A DNA stretch of 64,000 nucleotides, taken from Lepeophtheirus salmonis (lineage: Eukaryota; Arthropoda; Copepoda; Siphonostomatoida; Caligidae). The stretch spans positions 13,270,805-13,334,804 of the forward strand of contig NC_052132.2 in assembly GCF_016086655.4 (NCBI RefSeq). The letters are read 5' to 3'. Of this stretch, positions 25,155-38,105 are shown in pieces; within the stretch, counting starts at the first letter, position 1, and each line of letters begins with the position of its first letter. The notes under the pieces are model-generated. The model searched no databases, was not told the DNA's origin, and worked only from the letters and a program-made list of their open reading frames with translations. The position numbers and the translations under genes are program-made.

Positions 25155-25994
25155 CAGTGGTTCCCAAACTTTTTTGAGTTCGACCCTTAAAATATGTAGC
25201 TAGGCAATGAGTGACCCATAGCCCTCTCATTGCAATAAGAGCATTTTTAGATTACTTAAAGGCCATAAACCCCCAACAAAGTTCAACCCAGAGGCAAATT
25301 AAATAAATTATTCGACTATATTGATCAAAAATAAATATTTATATTCCACATATATTGAAAAATATAAGAAAAAACTAAGAAATACTACGAAGAAATAATC
25401 GAATATATTGTAAATATAAAATCAACGATTTATATTATGTACTATTTGGAATCATTTCTATAAAATCGATTGTTTTTGCGGTAAATAAAGTCAAAATTTA
25501 GACTCACAATTGTATTGTGGATGTACAAATAGGTTTATATACAAATCAAGGTCTTAATTTGATGTTAAGGCGCTATTTGTATTTATTTTTTAATACGGAA
25601 AAAGTCTTCGGACATAAATAAGTTAAGCAAAATGGTATAAGTAAATCTAAAGCTACTTTAACTAGCAGTGGGTACTAATTCATCACATAAATCCAAAATT
25701 CGTCAAGTGTTTTAGAATCAAAATCTTTTTTTATTTTTTGATTATATGAAAGCTCGATAGGCACATCTTTCATGTCAGACGACAGATGAATAGCTATAGA
25801 GGTAAAAGTGGCGTATCTAATATCTTTTTGTGAAGCACTATCTTCTAGGAAATACTTTTTACTTCTGGATCCTTTTACAGAAGAGACCTAAAAAAAATAT
25901 GTACATTCATCATTATTTAAGTTTTAATGCCACAATTTAAATTGTATTATACATTTTGGAAATCATGTCGCGACCCGCACTTTGGGAACTACTG
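25155..25994 (-). mobile_element. hAT element, copy 1, with transposase C-terminal remnant
   Basis: The ends are CAGTGGTTCCCAAACTTTTTT on the left and GTGCGGGTCGCGAC-type sequence then TTTGGGAACTACTG on the right, a hAT-style imperfect inverted pair. Flanks GTTTAGAT (25147-25154) and TTTTAAAT (25995-26002) agree at 6 of 8 positions, the target length of hAT. On the minus strand at about 25790-25560 a relic of the hAT dimerisation domain reads DSKTLDEFWIYVMN, a stop, YPLLVKVALDLLIPF, then LNIKLRP. The DNA-binding and most catalytic parts are gone. The related copy at 59764-60322 lies in the opposite orientation and lacks this coding block. Confidence 0.85.
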
Positions 25995-28262
25995 TTTTAA
26001 ATAATGTGATAGCTATCAAGTAAAATTTTATAGAGAACAAATTTACCACCTAGCCTAATGTCTGAGACAATCACCCCGTTTGAGAACCTTTGCCGGTCTT
26101 CCCTACATTGAGTTAGGAACTCCTTTTAATTGAAATAACGGTTAATTACCTATCTCAGTCCTAAATGCGTAATTTGGCCAAATTATATACAAAACGTATC
26201 AAAAAATTCTTCATAATGCATGATCGTTGTGAGATAGATTTGCTTTTTTGCGCTAATAATCACCTTAATAAGTGTGACTTACAAAAAAGGGATGATCATA
26301 TATACATTAATTGATTATATATATTATATATAGTGCATATTTTTGTATTGTAGAATATATTTTTAGAAACTCATTGGTACTTGAGTGTTAATGCCCATAT
26401 GTTTTAATATTCAATCAATGAAGGTTAGTGTTTGATTATATGGATATATAATTTGGAACTAAACATATGTCCTTTAACCCGAATTTAATTATTGTTTTTT
26501 AATTATTATTATTATTTACGAATTGAGTATGACTAGCTTAAATAATATGTTTAGGATAGCCCTAAGATAATATTGCCATTAAGACTGTACTTATATTGTT
26601 CTGGCGGCTCTATTTGTTCCGGTTCTCGAACCTAGAATGAAACTGAGACATAATCATATACGTTATCGGTCTGGGTTAAATAAATTGCGAGATAATAATT
26701 TTTAGATACAACATGTAATGCATATGAATAAATTATGTTTTTTTAAAAGAATAACAGGTTCGATTTATTTCAATGCATGCTGATATGCAGTAGGATATTT
26801 CTTTTGGTATTTATAATTTAGTCGTATTTTTGAAGAATGTAATCAAAAATCAGTTTGGGATTGACTTGACCTTACACACCATTAAAATTTGAACTTGTCA
26901 CTTCATAATTCAGGTTTTTTTGGAAATAGCATACATATATATAAGGAGTATTAATTTTCCATGTGAATGATGTCTAAAAGGAGATGAATTATTAAAGAGG
27001 CGATATTATCGCTAAATATACTTGTATTAATTGTCTAATATGTAGTCTATAATTACTTATATATTGTAATAATGTCTAACAAGTAAAGAAACACTAAAGG
27101 ATGTTGAATGTGGACTAATCGGGGGAAATGAAAAGGTGTTTGTCCCACACTTCCAGTTTGAATCGATTGCTAAACCGAGACCTTGGCAGGTGAAATGGAA
27201 GAACCGAGATTGGAACCGTTGAACCTGATCTGTGTACAACCTCGATTATTATGTTATTCAAACAAAAGAGGCCCATAACTACATTTAAAAAATGTAATCT
27301 ACTTTCTAGTACGTACTGATAAGAGAATTATCGATGAAGAAGATGAACAAATAGAGGTTTAAAAATGATATGATAATTAATAATTACTGGTCTGACATTT
27401 AATGAGTTACACTTGTCCATCATTTCAGATACTTTTGAGACTATGATATTCTTTCACTATACAATGAGTTTATTTCAGCAAAGGAAACCCCCAAAAAAAC
27501 ACCCTATTGTTTAATCAATTCATATTATGAAAACAATCTCCTACTGCAGACTTTCTCATATAGATACATATTACGCAAATCCGACTCGTTATGTCATAAC
27601 TCATAGGTACTCATAGGAAGAGCTTGCATAGAGGAGCAAGCCCATATTTTTAATAGACTCAGACTCGGAATATTATTAAGACTCGATCTCAGAATAATAA
27701 GGCAAAGATTTCTTCGAGTCTGAATCAAGTCGATTTTGTTTCGAGTTGGATTTAGATCCAATATGAGTCCATAAGAAAATGACCCGATTCCAAGTCCGGA
27801 CAAGTAGGGTTCTGGTACCAAAAACCCTTAATTAAAATAAATGCAAACCTTCTTTTGGTCATTTTTAAGAAATTTTCATCTTAGTATAATTTGTATAAGG
27901 GGATCAATGAGCCGACGGGAATGAATCACCGTGGTGTAGTAAATAGATTTAGTGTTACATAATGACCAGCAGAAGAATAGTATTTTATTTTTATTTATTG
28001 AAAATTGGAAATCCATTCTATGTACAGGAGTCAGGTACGATTATGAATGTATTTAAACAAGGATTGAGTACCAGGAACAAGTGCCATTTACAAGATATGT
28101 ATATTATTTAATGAGTAAATTTAGAGCATATTATTGTTAAAATATTCTGTGGATATCAATAAGAAAGAAAGTTTTGTATTCGGATCTATCGGAGCTTTCA
28201 CATTTGGAAGGGAGAGAGTTAATGTTAAAAATAAATAAGGTGCATAATTAATTGCAATACAT
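25995..28262. other. Intergenic, nothing recognised
   Basis: AT-rich spacer without exons or clear element ends. A small GACTCGG / CGAGTC-rich stretch at 27655-27740 and the inverted words GAGCTTGC / GCAAGC near 27620-27643 are weak structure only. Confidence 0.4.
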
Positions 28263-28720
28263 TAGGTTGTGGGAAAAGTAATTTCGTATTTCCCACCCCT
28301 TTTTTAAAAATAAGTATATCTCGTTCATTATTGGTAACATTGGATCATACGATAAGGGGTGATGTAAAGGTGTGAGTGTATACTCCAAACGCTATTCCGG
28401 TAGTATTGCGCTTGGCCAGTTCATTCGTGAATTATCGTGCGTCAAGTATGGAGGTCTTAAAAGAAGAAATTTGCCATATTTGACATTTTTACTAACTGAA
28501 AGGGGGAAAATGCATCAACAGCGACCAAGAAAAATTGTCATAATTTTTTGCCAATAGGAATTTCTACGAGAAGGAAATTATGAAGTTAGATTCTCGTTCG
28601 GAACATTTTATCGAACAGAACAATATTGGCTGAAATTGGATGATTGGGACACTTCTTGTAAAGCATTAAATTAAACCAAAAAATACAAAATTATTTCCTT
28701 CCCCCTCCCCCCCCAACCTA
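28263..28720 (+). mobile_element. Mariner-like element, internally deleted, TA-flanked
   Basis: About 455 bp between TA dinucleotides at 28263-28264 and 28719-28720. The left end is GGTTGTGGGAAAAGTAATTT; the right end in reverse complement is GGTTGGGGGGGGAGGGGGAA, then GGAAATAATTTTGTATTT, so the tips and the AAATAATTT/GTATTT core are inverted. Inside, LKRRNLPYLTFLLTERGK, then in a shifted frame NASTATKK, resembles a mariner N-terminus. FYRTEQYWLKL..W near 28600 may be C-terminal. A partial copy in reverse orientation is at 53620-53753, about 130 bp aligned. Confidence 0.7.
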
Positions 28721-29281
28721 TTATAATGATCTTATAATAATACGTAAACGTGGGGATTCGAATAAACATAAAGTATATGTATAAATGTATTTTTCAGGAA
28801 AGTATTATAATTTGACACATTAATATAAAAATATTTTTGAATACAGATAAGTAAATTTAAAAAATAATTAATAACATTTAAAAAGAATTATAATTATCAT
28901 AGTCGATCTATAGACGAAGCATATGAATGTAGATTAAATTAAAAAGATCCTTTTTGGCAATATAAATTTTAGCCATAAAATCGTAGGAAGTCGAATTTAT
29001 TTAACATAGGTATGTATATCTATAGTCCAAAATTGTAATATTTGCAGTGTTCAAACTTGCCGTAATAACAGAAAACAATATTTCTTTATTCAAAATAAAA
29101 ATAAAGAATTCTCCTCCTCTATTTTTTTGAATGCCTCAAAGTATGTAGATATTTTGTTTAATCATATAATATTATAAGAATATGGCCTTATAACTTTGAA
29201 ACGATGCGATAGGAGGAGATGAAGAAGTGTAGCTTCTTCAATCATAGTAATTAAGAAATAAAGAATTTTGCAGGATGTATT
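28721..29281. other. 3' flank of PI4K2
   Basis: AT-rich spacer that should include the kinase 3' UTR (minus strand). Nothing else is recognised. Confidence 0.4.
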
Positions 29282-32200
29282 TTAGCACCATGAAAAGAAG
29301 GGTCCTTTGCTTTGAAACCGCTGCGTAAACGTATCACTAAACTCCCTGAACCTTTCCGTCGTTCCCACTCGTCCACTAGATCTATGGAAACACAAGTTAT
29401 AAATTAAATAGGCGAGAATATCATTAATAAACTAATTATGATATATATACCTTTCTACCACAACAACTGGCATTTGTGCTAATTTATAGGGACTTAGATT
29501 GTCTTTTAATGACTGTGTTAAATTCAAAATTTGACCGCGCATTACACTCATTTGCTTCTCAAACAAGTGTCGATCAAAACCCTTATCCGTCTAAAGAAAA
29601 AAAAGAAGATATAAATCTATAAATATTTTTTTAATGAAGAACAAAGAACTCACTTTGAATAGATTATAAAGTTCATCACATAAATCCTGGGCAAAGTTCA
29701 TATCTGAAAGCTTTGGTAGAACGAGTTCTTTGATTTCGTCAGAGAATTCCTTTTTCGAACAAGGGAGCCAGGACCAATGATAAGGATAAGCTCTCCAAGA
29801 GTCTGGATGCTTAAATGGGAAGGCCAATCCGTTATCGATAGCAGCAATATCGACTGCTTCAGGTATCTAAAATGAATACAAAAAGGTGAGAGATTGTTGT
29901 TGATGATGTCCACATATTACAATGTGGATGATCCAGTAATATGCCTTACACTTTCTGATTCCTCTGAGTCTTTTTTCTCTTTCGTATGCTTTATGAGCCA
30001 GTTGTCATTGCCTCTATCTGTATTGCGAATTATATAATCTAGGACAACTAGTCTTTCGAATTTCAACTGGAATTCCTTAGAAGTTTCCTCCGAAAGTTTA
30101 TCGGCTTCAAAGCGTTTGATTTGAAAATCTGCATCTTTATAGCCCTCAACAAATAATTGAAATGAGCCAACCTATAATAAATAATAATACAACCAAGGCT
30201 TAATGGAGAAAAAAAGTACATATATGTATATCTTACTTTCGGAGGTAAACCCAACCTATGAAACCTTCGACCAACCTTTGGGAAATGCTCTGATACAATA
30301 TGCTTAGCTCTAACTTTTTCACGATCAATGCGCAGGTAATTAAATGTCTCGCTCGCTAATCTGACAATCTAAAAGGTAATAGAAGTTATAATCAATGAAT
30401 AATAATGACATGCTTGATTAAACATAACTCGATACTAGACTTTACATATAGTTAAAAAAATAAAATAAAGAATGCAACCTTAGTTTTGGGGACAACATTG
30501 AGTGATAGCTTCGTATCGACTAGACTTGCACCAGCTTCGGACATGTAACCCTGATTCGGCACCAAACATGAGCGACCAAAGCAACAAGGACAACATAGTC
30601 TGTGCATCCATTTGGTCCATTTAGGATTTAATCGACCATAGGGCTCTTCGTCTTTGGGTTTAAAAACTCCAATTGTCTTTCCGTCGCTGTTCTTGACAAA
30701 ATAGCTACCACTACTCCCCTGGTATATCCTTTGAGGATAGATTCCATTGTCAATGGCTGTCTCTGCAGCACGAACTACCTCAGTGAAATGGGGATCATCT
30801 GTAAATAATGAAATGACATCATATGGAGTCACATTATGCATTTCCAATAAATAATATATAATATAAATAAGGTTATTATTCCATTACTAAAATCATCATT
30901 CCATGGTATTGAAAAATAGTCTGGTTGCATGGTTTGAGAGATCCTAGTATGTTCATCATTGCTCTCGTAACTTTCATTGATCATGTCTTAGAAAAGGAAA
31001 ATAAGGAGAGAAGTCAGAAGAGTAAGTAGCAAGAGTATAAAAATTCACTAAAAAATTTGTCTTATAAAATGGGCGTTTATAATAATTATTTGCTCATGAC
31101 ACTTGGTAAAGTTCTAACACAAACTACAAATAAAGAGGAAGAGAAAATCCTCTGTTACAAGTATGTATTTAACACTTATATGACAGAAAAAGTACTGAAA
31201 AAGAAATACAATATTGGATTCTAAAACATATATAAGTAGCGAAGTCTGATTAAGTTCATCATCTTTTAATAGTAGAGTACGCACACTTGTGGCTTCCACG
31301 CCACTATGTTACTTTTTCGCTCTCTTTCTCTCTCTTTTTCTCTCTCGAGAACTGTTAAAGAAGAATCTCCATGTATGTACTTATATTTCATTAATATATA
31401 AATATAATCCAATATAAAAACATTTACAGTAAGTGAAAAACTTATTCAATGAATGTACAATGTACTTGATAAATCGTCTCCTCATATCCTTTATAGGGTT
31501 ACCCGTTAAAAAGTAAATGACACTTGGGGGGCGGAAATGGTATATCAGTCGAAAAAATATGATGTAATGTTGAAAGCAAAATCTGTAATATTTAGTACAA
31601 AAACACGGGTTGGTGTCAAAAATTTTATAAAAAATCATCAAGAATATGTCTTATAAAAAAATTTGAACATAAATTTCTAAAAATTTAAAAAAACGGCAAA
31701 GAAAAATCATAATTGCTGCCAACCAAGTGAGCTAGACATTAGCTTCATAATGTATAAGAGCTTAAAGATCTATACATAACCCTTTGATTGGTTAAGAAAT
31801 TATATAAACAAATGAATCCTTATATGAATATAATTTGTTTTACTAACTAGAGCATTATAATCAGATTTTCTTTTTTTTTTACGTTCCTATAAAATATGCC
31901 TCTTTTCTTTTACGTTTAAAGAATGAAAAATCAAATCATGTTACTCTATATATTTAACATTAATTTACAATTGTGTCTTTAGAATGATCCATCCAACACC
32001 TTTTCTAAAACCATGTTATACAATTTTTCGGGATATTTCCCCCACAAAATATGTAAAAAACATTGTCTCTGACATTTGTATGTACAAATTCTTTAATTAA
32101 TGTCATATTTGGAATAATGGGTACCTTTAATGAGAAAAATGACACATTAGAATTAATTGCATAATTAAGATGTGCGTTTCTGTTTAAGTGTTTCAAATAA

Positions 32201-32882
32201 GGGTGGAAACAATTAGGAAATCCGAGGGGTTCATTAGAAAATATCTAACTAATTGTTATTGTCAAACGGAAAAACAAGAAATTTGTCTAAGGAAATGCAC
32301 TTATGCTCCATCCCAAATGCGATAAATGTGTCAAATAAACTTTGTAATGGGATAACAGTCACAATGATAAGAAAGAAAATATAGTTTTACACATGTTAGA
32401 GCCCCACAACACAATCAAAGTTCATGTACAAGAATATAACAAAAGATTTAATTTGAAAGACACTGGGGAAACGTAATCCCTTTTCCTCCTCCTCCTCCTC
32501 CTCCCCCATGCCTTTTGAGGACAAATAGTAAGTACATAATGATTATGAGACTAAGCATTATTTCTGTAAAGTACTAAGGACCTGGAAAAACGTTAGTGGT
32601 CTCATCAATGTCCTCGTAGAGAGGATGAGGCCGTCTATTTCCGTTTTGTAGTAGAGGAGCATGTTCTGAAGGCCATCGCCTTGGGGATCGATATGCAACA
32701 TCCGACAAAAGAGCGTCTTCTGAGCCTCCAGAGCCGTAAGAATCCATTCGATGACGCCCACTCTCAATATCAGCCGCCGTTTGGTTCTGATAGCTTTGAA
32801 TGTCGTCTACTGCCACGACGGAGGCCATTCCGTTGTTGTTGGTTGGAATTAGAGGATCACGGAAGACAGGACAGAATAGCAA
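29282..32882 (-). CDS. PI4K2: Type II phosphatidylinositol 4-kinase
   Basis: Seven minus-strand exons: 32882-32582, 30798-30479, 30368-30237, 30171-29950, 29866-29654, 29590-29451 and 29381-29282. The frame is unbroken, giving 475 aa (human isoforms about 480). It phosphorylates phosphatidylinositol at D4 on Golgi, endosomal and plasma membranes. Visible features: acidic/polar N-terminus, QGSSGSYFV glycine loop at 127-135, VFKPKDEEPYG with the ATP lysine at 147, CCPCC palmitoylation motif at 169-173, catalytic RNTDRGNDNW with Asp307, and AIDNGLAFP with the metal-binding Asp336. The tail ends FFSW, close to the vertebrate FFSWW. Six introns range from 63 bp to 1.78 kb. The exon 1 donor is GTCCTT, weak, but the join makes VFPDDPHF, the family's FPxDPxF. 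Met-19 (MASVV) is an alternative start. Confidence 0.95.
30799..32581 (-). other. Intron 1 of PI4K2
   Basis: 1.78-kb intron. It contains a TC-rich microsatellite at 31317-31347, a (TCC)n run at 32484-32504 and otherwise AT-rich sequence. Short ORFs inside (for example 31641-31381 and 32196-32005 on the minus strand) show no domain and are not counted as genes. Confidence 0.6.
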
Positions 32883-34644
32883 AAAAAAGACTTGAAGACT
32901 GAATTTGTTCCACTCCGTTTTATTTCACTTCAACTCTTCTTGATGGACGACACAATGAATAACTTATCCCTTTTTGATGTTTGTCAATTCTAAACTGACA
33001 TCAACACTCCTCAACACCTCTCAACGATACTCCCTTTTAACCTCATCACTCAGAAAATCCCATTATATTGTACTAAGATAGGCATTAAACAGTCCATAAG
33101 GATCGATGAGACATCCAAAACAATCCAAATAATGATCAAGTCCCAACGGATATATTTTAACTGTAATGATTATTTTTATTAGGAACTATTTCAAAACGAA
33201 ACTAAAGAGAAACAAAGTTGAAGGAGTTAAACAAGTTCGTTGTTGCTGAAAAGGAGTATTTGTATTACATATTGATATAAAAAAATGGTAACGTAATACT
33301 GGCAAGGGTGGCGCACGCCTCAACCTCCAGCAAACGTCATTCAAAAAATAAGTAAGGGAAAAACAGGCTTGTCAAAAATTTATTGCCTTTATTATAAAAA
33401 TAATAATTCATGCAAATCGTTGACGTTGACTTGTCGCTCTTAATACCGCACTTATATAGTAAATATGGGTCTACATAATATTTGTATAAATAGCTAGTTA
33501 GAAGGAATTGATGCTTGCTTGAATTTTGTACTTATTTCAAGGTTAAAAGCTACTCTGATAAATACTATTGTTTATCAATAATGATTAACGGAACAATATC
33601 AGATTGGGGATCTGAGATTCAAACCTTTTGAACAAATGTTGACATAATAGACAAAGAGTCAACTTCCCCCCTCCCGACGGCCTTGAATATTAAAATTTAT
33701 ATTTCCTTCCTACATAATATTGGCGTTGCCTTTCATCAGTTGCTATTATGACTTAAGACTGAGTTATGATTAATGAATTATGATGTGATGTCGGAGTGGC
33801 ATACATAATATTTGAAATACTTTTATCAGATTAAATATATATTTTATTATGGTTTTATTATTTGTCTGACAAAATTATATTTCTGTTAATTTACAGACCA
33901 ATAAAAAGGCTATAAAAATCTTTTTAATATTTAACAGCAAATTAGGGTGGTCTTTGTTATTATGGAAATATGCAATATTATGATGTTTTATTCCCCATGA
34001 CTCATTATACTGGGAATGAAACAAAATTAGCTTAATAATACATAATAATATTTGTAACTTACTTATAATACCTACACATTAATTGTCATGACTCAACAAA
34101 CGAAAAAAAGAGAGATTTTTGTATAGAAATCCTTGGTAATTATAGTTTGACTTTACACTGCTGTAATGTACTCAGCTACAATACAAATTTAAATGATTTA
34201 AATTTATTATTACTTATTAGTCGTCCATTGACGTAAAATCAATCAAGGAAGGACACACTTGTATACCATTCAGCATGAATTTCAATTCATGTTATATATA
34301 CATATATTTTTAATTGAGCAGAAAATGAGCATTGTTCATAATCTCCGTTCATTTTTGAACGCCTCAGTGCCTTAACAGAAACAAATTGAACGACTAACGG
34401 TAAAAAATCTTATTTTTTTCACTTCATGATTATTGTTCTCCTAAAAACATTTTTTACTTCAGGATAAAAGCTAAAATCAACTAATGGCGACCAATTATAT
34501 TTTTTTGTCCAAATTTAGTTGGTTCCGAAAATATTTTCGTGTCTGAGAGTTTCATGATTTACACTAAAACTGTAGAGATGTGTTGCTGGTTTTTTTTTTG
34601 TAAGAGGGCGAGGAGAAGGTGGGAGCGAGACATATAGATATGGT
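32883..34644. other. Upstream of PI4K2, nothing recognised
   Basis: Should hold the kinase promoter in the first few hundred bases. No TATA box is evident, and no exons or element ends are seen in the remainder. Confidence 0.4.
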
Positions 34645-34835
34645 ACACCTGAATTAAGACCCTTGTTAATATTAACTTTCAGTTTTATGTTTTTGGAGGA
34701 AGAAAATGAATTACTGCTATAAACTAGAGAAGAGCTTCTACATTTAAACAACCATTAGTACAGGAAAAATATTGTAATTATCTTTAAATATTTTATTATG
34801 CATTTTTAAATCAATTAACATCATGCTTAGTTCAG
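34645..34835 (+). repeat. Dispersed repeat, second copy of the 6.31-kb family
   Basis: Aligns with 6313-6525: CTGAATTAAGACCCTTGTTAAT, CTTCTACATTTAAA, ATTAGTACAGGAAAAATATT and TTTTTAAATCAATTAACAT. Confidence 0.65.
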
Positions 34836-35087
34836 AGGGGAACCATATCAAAATGTGTCCTCCACATTCAGAGAGACAGACGAACTTTGCTTATTTTTAA
34901 CATAAATAGTATTCAAATTTAAGATTATGATAGGTTACCCTTTTCAAAATATATATGTTTACGTTCTGAGGCATTTGAAGGTGATGATCTTGTTCATAAT
35001 AAGTAAATGTGGGTTAATGGAAGTCCTTACACACTCATTCTGCACGCATAATTTGTCCCTTTTTTTATTATTATTATTGTACTTCAC

Positions 35088-35118
<31 letters not shown>

Positions 35119-36130
35119 GAAAATTAAAAATTTACTACATAAGGATAATTATTATAATAAAAAGCAAGAATAAATGCGTGCTATATTGTGCGTAAGCACT
35201 TCAGTGAACCCACCTTTAGACTCGATAGTTTAAATTTATATAAAATGTTTGCTGAAATGGTATTAATGCCCTAGTAATAAGGCACTTCTATAAATACCAA
35301 TGATTATAATTACTGTAGAGAAAACTTTGCTGTAACTGATTTGGGCTCCCTTGTTTAATAAAAAATAAGCATAAAAAATGCCAAAATCATTATCAATTTA
35401 AAAAACAGTTGATAAAATTCATTATATAAATTTTATTTTTTATCTATTTGGAAAATTGAATGAAATCAGCCAACCCAAGTATAAAGTTTCTTTTAAGAAT
35501 AAAGTTATTTTTTCAGGAATAGGGTCCTTTGTCGATTTTCCCTATTCCCCAGATACTCTACAGAAACCCCTTAACTACCTCCATAAATTCATTCTTGAGT
35601 GTTGTTGACTTATATTAGTTTCTAACCAAGGCTTCTGATAGTGGCGCCATGTTGTGGGGAAATAATAAAACTCCAAGAAGGATAATACCCCATAGGGAAT
35701 GAGCTTTTCTGACTTAATTGTACCTTGACAACCACCTCTTGAACAATCAACCCGCCCCGCTATGTTATTATAATAGAAAATAGAAAGAGAAATCTCCCTC
35801 ATAAGCTGGGAATACAAATCTCGAGATTCATGATTTATTCCTCGCTCCAGATTTTATCTTCAGCCAAGTATTGAGTCTTTTTCTAATTTATTTTTCCATT
35901 TTATATTGGTGAATACCAAAGAGGTGACTGTTTACTTATTTGTTCATAAATAAATTGAAAACTGTTACGATACCTTACAGATAAAATATATTTTCAAGTT
36001 TGCTCATGCAAAGAAAAAAAAAATGCATACGTTACGAGGGAAAATAATAGATATTAAAGTCACGTCATCTGAGGTACATTAAAAAGGAGACCTAATCCAA
36101 GGTTAATAGAAATACAGGTTAGAATAGAAA
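34836..36130. other. Intergenic with a poly-T tract
   Basis: A run of 26 T at 35093-35118 precedes GAAAATTAAAAATTTAC. AGTGGCGCCATGTTGTGGGG at 35640-35659 resembles AGTGGCGCCGTATGGTGGC at 47234-47252, a hint of another low-copy repeat. No genes are seen. Confidence 0.4.
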
Positions 36131-36295
36131 CATTAAACCAAGTAGCGTATTGATCGCTAAAGTCATTATTAGCGAAAAAAATATCTTGGTGAAAATTTAC
36201 TTTTTTTGTCCGCTAGAGGTATTATTATTACAAGCATTTAGGAGAATAATTTCCTGTTCTCTAATGAATTAGTGAAGTACTTTACTGTTTCTACT

Positions 36296-36560
36296 TTTAT
36301 TTACTTCATTATTCATATATTTTTTGCTTGAACAATTATGGAGAAGGAATTATGATTCAAAATGATTTTCACATACAAAATGGTCAGCAGGTTTCCAATT
36401 AGGAAGATATTTAAGATTTGATATACAGTTTTTCTTTTTACGAGTTCTTTTGGATTTTTGGAAATGGGAAATTTAAAAAAGTTAAATTCAATTATTTCAT
36501 CTTTACAAATTGCAATATTGTGGTATTTGTAAGTTGTAAGATAATTATTAATTATAATTT
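36296..36560 (-). pseudogene. P-like THAP exon relic (minus copy)
   Basis: The minus strand reads FKFPFPKIQK, then YIKSNLKYLPNWKPADHFVCENHF, the second half of a THAP zinc finger with its CxxH pair (CENH), followed by ES and a stop. The 135-bp core is the inverted counterpart of 37375-37510. The N-terminal CxxxxC pair is not recognisable, so the exon is broken upstream. Confidence 0.65.
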
Positions 36561-37258
36561 ATACCAATGAATTCTTGGATAAGGAAGGGAAGACTTTCGC
36601 AACCATTCCAAACAAGTCTACCAGGTAGGATTCATTTTCACTTCACGGAGGAAATTTGACTACACTGTTTAAGTATAAGTTCATCCAAGTAATCTTTGGA
36701 AGAACCACTTTGAGTCAAGAATACTTTTTATTTAATTATCACCTAATAAAATCACTTTCATAAAGTCTCGAGTAATAATGAGTAATAAAATTAAAGGACT
36801 TTTGTCAATAGGTGACTCAAATTCGTCTGAAGTTTTACTCTAGCTAGTAGCTATTATTCTTTGGCTGGATAATCATAATTATTATACAAGGAGGTTTATT
36901 ATTTTTCTGCAATGTGGCGCTACTCACGGGTGATGTGTTTACAAACGAGTATAAGTAAACAACGTACATGCCCTATTATATACGTATTATTACTTATTCA
37001 AACTTGTTAATACTACGTAGTACCTACAATAAATAAATTAGTGACATCATAGAAAAGCGACATCTTGCGAAAATATTATGACAAATATTGACCATATTAT
37101 TTTCTCCGTCTAACGGTGCTCGATGCGCTACTTGGTTTAATGCTTTAGGTATGACTAAGTTTGAATAAGTAATAAAAAGTATATAATTTTTTCTTGTCTT
37201 AATATTTTATAGTTAAATATTATTATAAAGCATATTTGAAACAAATTGCTCCAAAATA

Positions 37259-37510
37259 ATGGGGCATTGTAGTGTCCGAGGATGCAAAAATAGAACTGAA
37301 TCAAATTTGCAAAATCTTTAAGGGAACGTTCGCCTTTTCAAAGTGCCCATTCCCAAAAATCTAAAAAAAAGTCGCAAGAAGAAAAAAATGGATATCAAAT
37401 CTTAAATATCTTCCTAATTGGAAACCTGCTAACCATTCTGTATGTGAAAATCATAATTCCTTCTCCATAATTGTTCAAGCAAAAGTAAATGAATAATGAA
37501 GTAATTAAAA
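37259..37510 (+). pseudogene. P-like THAP N-terminal exon relic (plus copy)
   Basis: From an ATG at 37259 the frame reads MGHCSVRGCKNRTESNLQNL, a stop, then RLFKVPIPKNLKKS, KKWISNLKYLPNW and VCENHN. This is a THAP (C2CH) zinc finger: CSVRGC, the invariant W, then CENH. It is the type of first exon that is missing from the P-like relic at the window start. One in-frame stop breaks it, and no transposase core follows. Confidence 0.75.
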
Positions 37511-37589
37511 GTTGAAACTGTACTGTATTTGACTCATTCACGAGAAAACAAGAAATGATTCTGCAATGCTTGAAATAATAATACACGTC

Positions 37590-38105
37590 ATTACTCTCTT
37601 TTGTATCACACAACCTTTCTTTAAAAAAGAAACAGAAATAAGGCCTAAAATTATCTGATGCTATGCCAAATTAGTAAATCATACCAACTGCCATTTATCT
37701 CTTATAACATCCCAGACTATCACTATCATATTATTTCTTCACCATTTATAAATTAGGCATATTATTACAATCAAGATAGTATTTTATTCGATACTCTATT
37801 ATAATATTACTTAGTAATATTTGATTAAAAGAGTAGTTATTATATTATTTCTATGAAGAAATAGCCAAAATTTCTTCATAGAAATAATAAAATGGCTAAT
37901 ATATATCATACATAAACGACGAGTGATCAACATAAAATTGTATTCCTGTTCTTTTGGAAGCGGAGCATGAGTATAGGATAAGTGATAACTTATTACTTTT
38001 TTATCAAAAAGAATAAATCATAAAATAGCCATGACGTATCAGGGGAGATGAAGGAATTGACAGCTGTCAACAAAATACTTAGGGTATTTTTGTGTTAGCG
38101 AGGTA
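37590..38105 (+). repeat. ~500-bp dispersed repeat, copy 1
   Basis: Matches 46320-46830 on the same strand nearly end to end: AAAAAGAAACAGAAA, CCAACT..ATTTATCTCTTA, GACTATCA, AATATTxCTTAGTAATATTT, AATAGCCAAAATTTC, AAATTGTATTCCTGT, AAATAGCCATGA and GACAGCTG..CAAC. It includes a short palindrome AATTTCTTCATAGAAATAAT. Pieces recur at 4.5, 47.06, 50.1, 53.4 and 56.42 kb. Confidence 0.75.

Noticed and set aside
30452..30847. Apparent start at 30847 (MEMHNVTPYD..) giving a stand-alone 131-aa kinase piece
   Set aside because: The upstream part is intron sequence. A TTTACAG acceptor at 30799 and the fit to exon 1 (VFPDDPHF) show this is exon 2 of PI4K2.
32681..32902. 73-codon plus-strand ORF rich in Arg
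   Set aside because: Antisense shadow of PI4K2 exon 1.
35093..35118. Poly-T as a retroposon tail
   Set aside because: No SINE or LINE body, promoter boxes or target duplication could be seen beside it.
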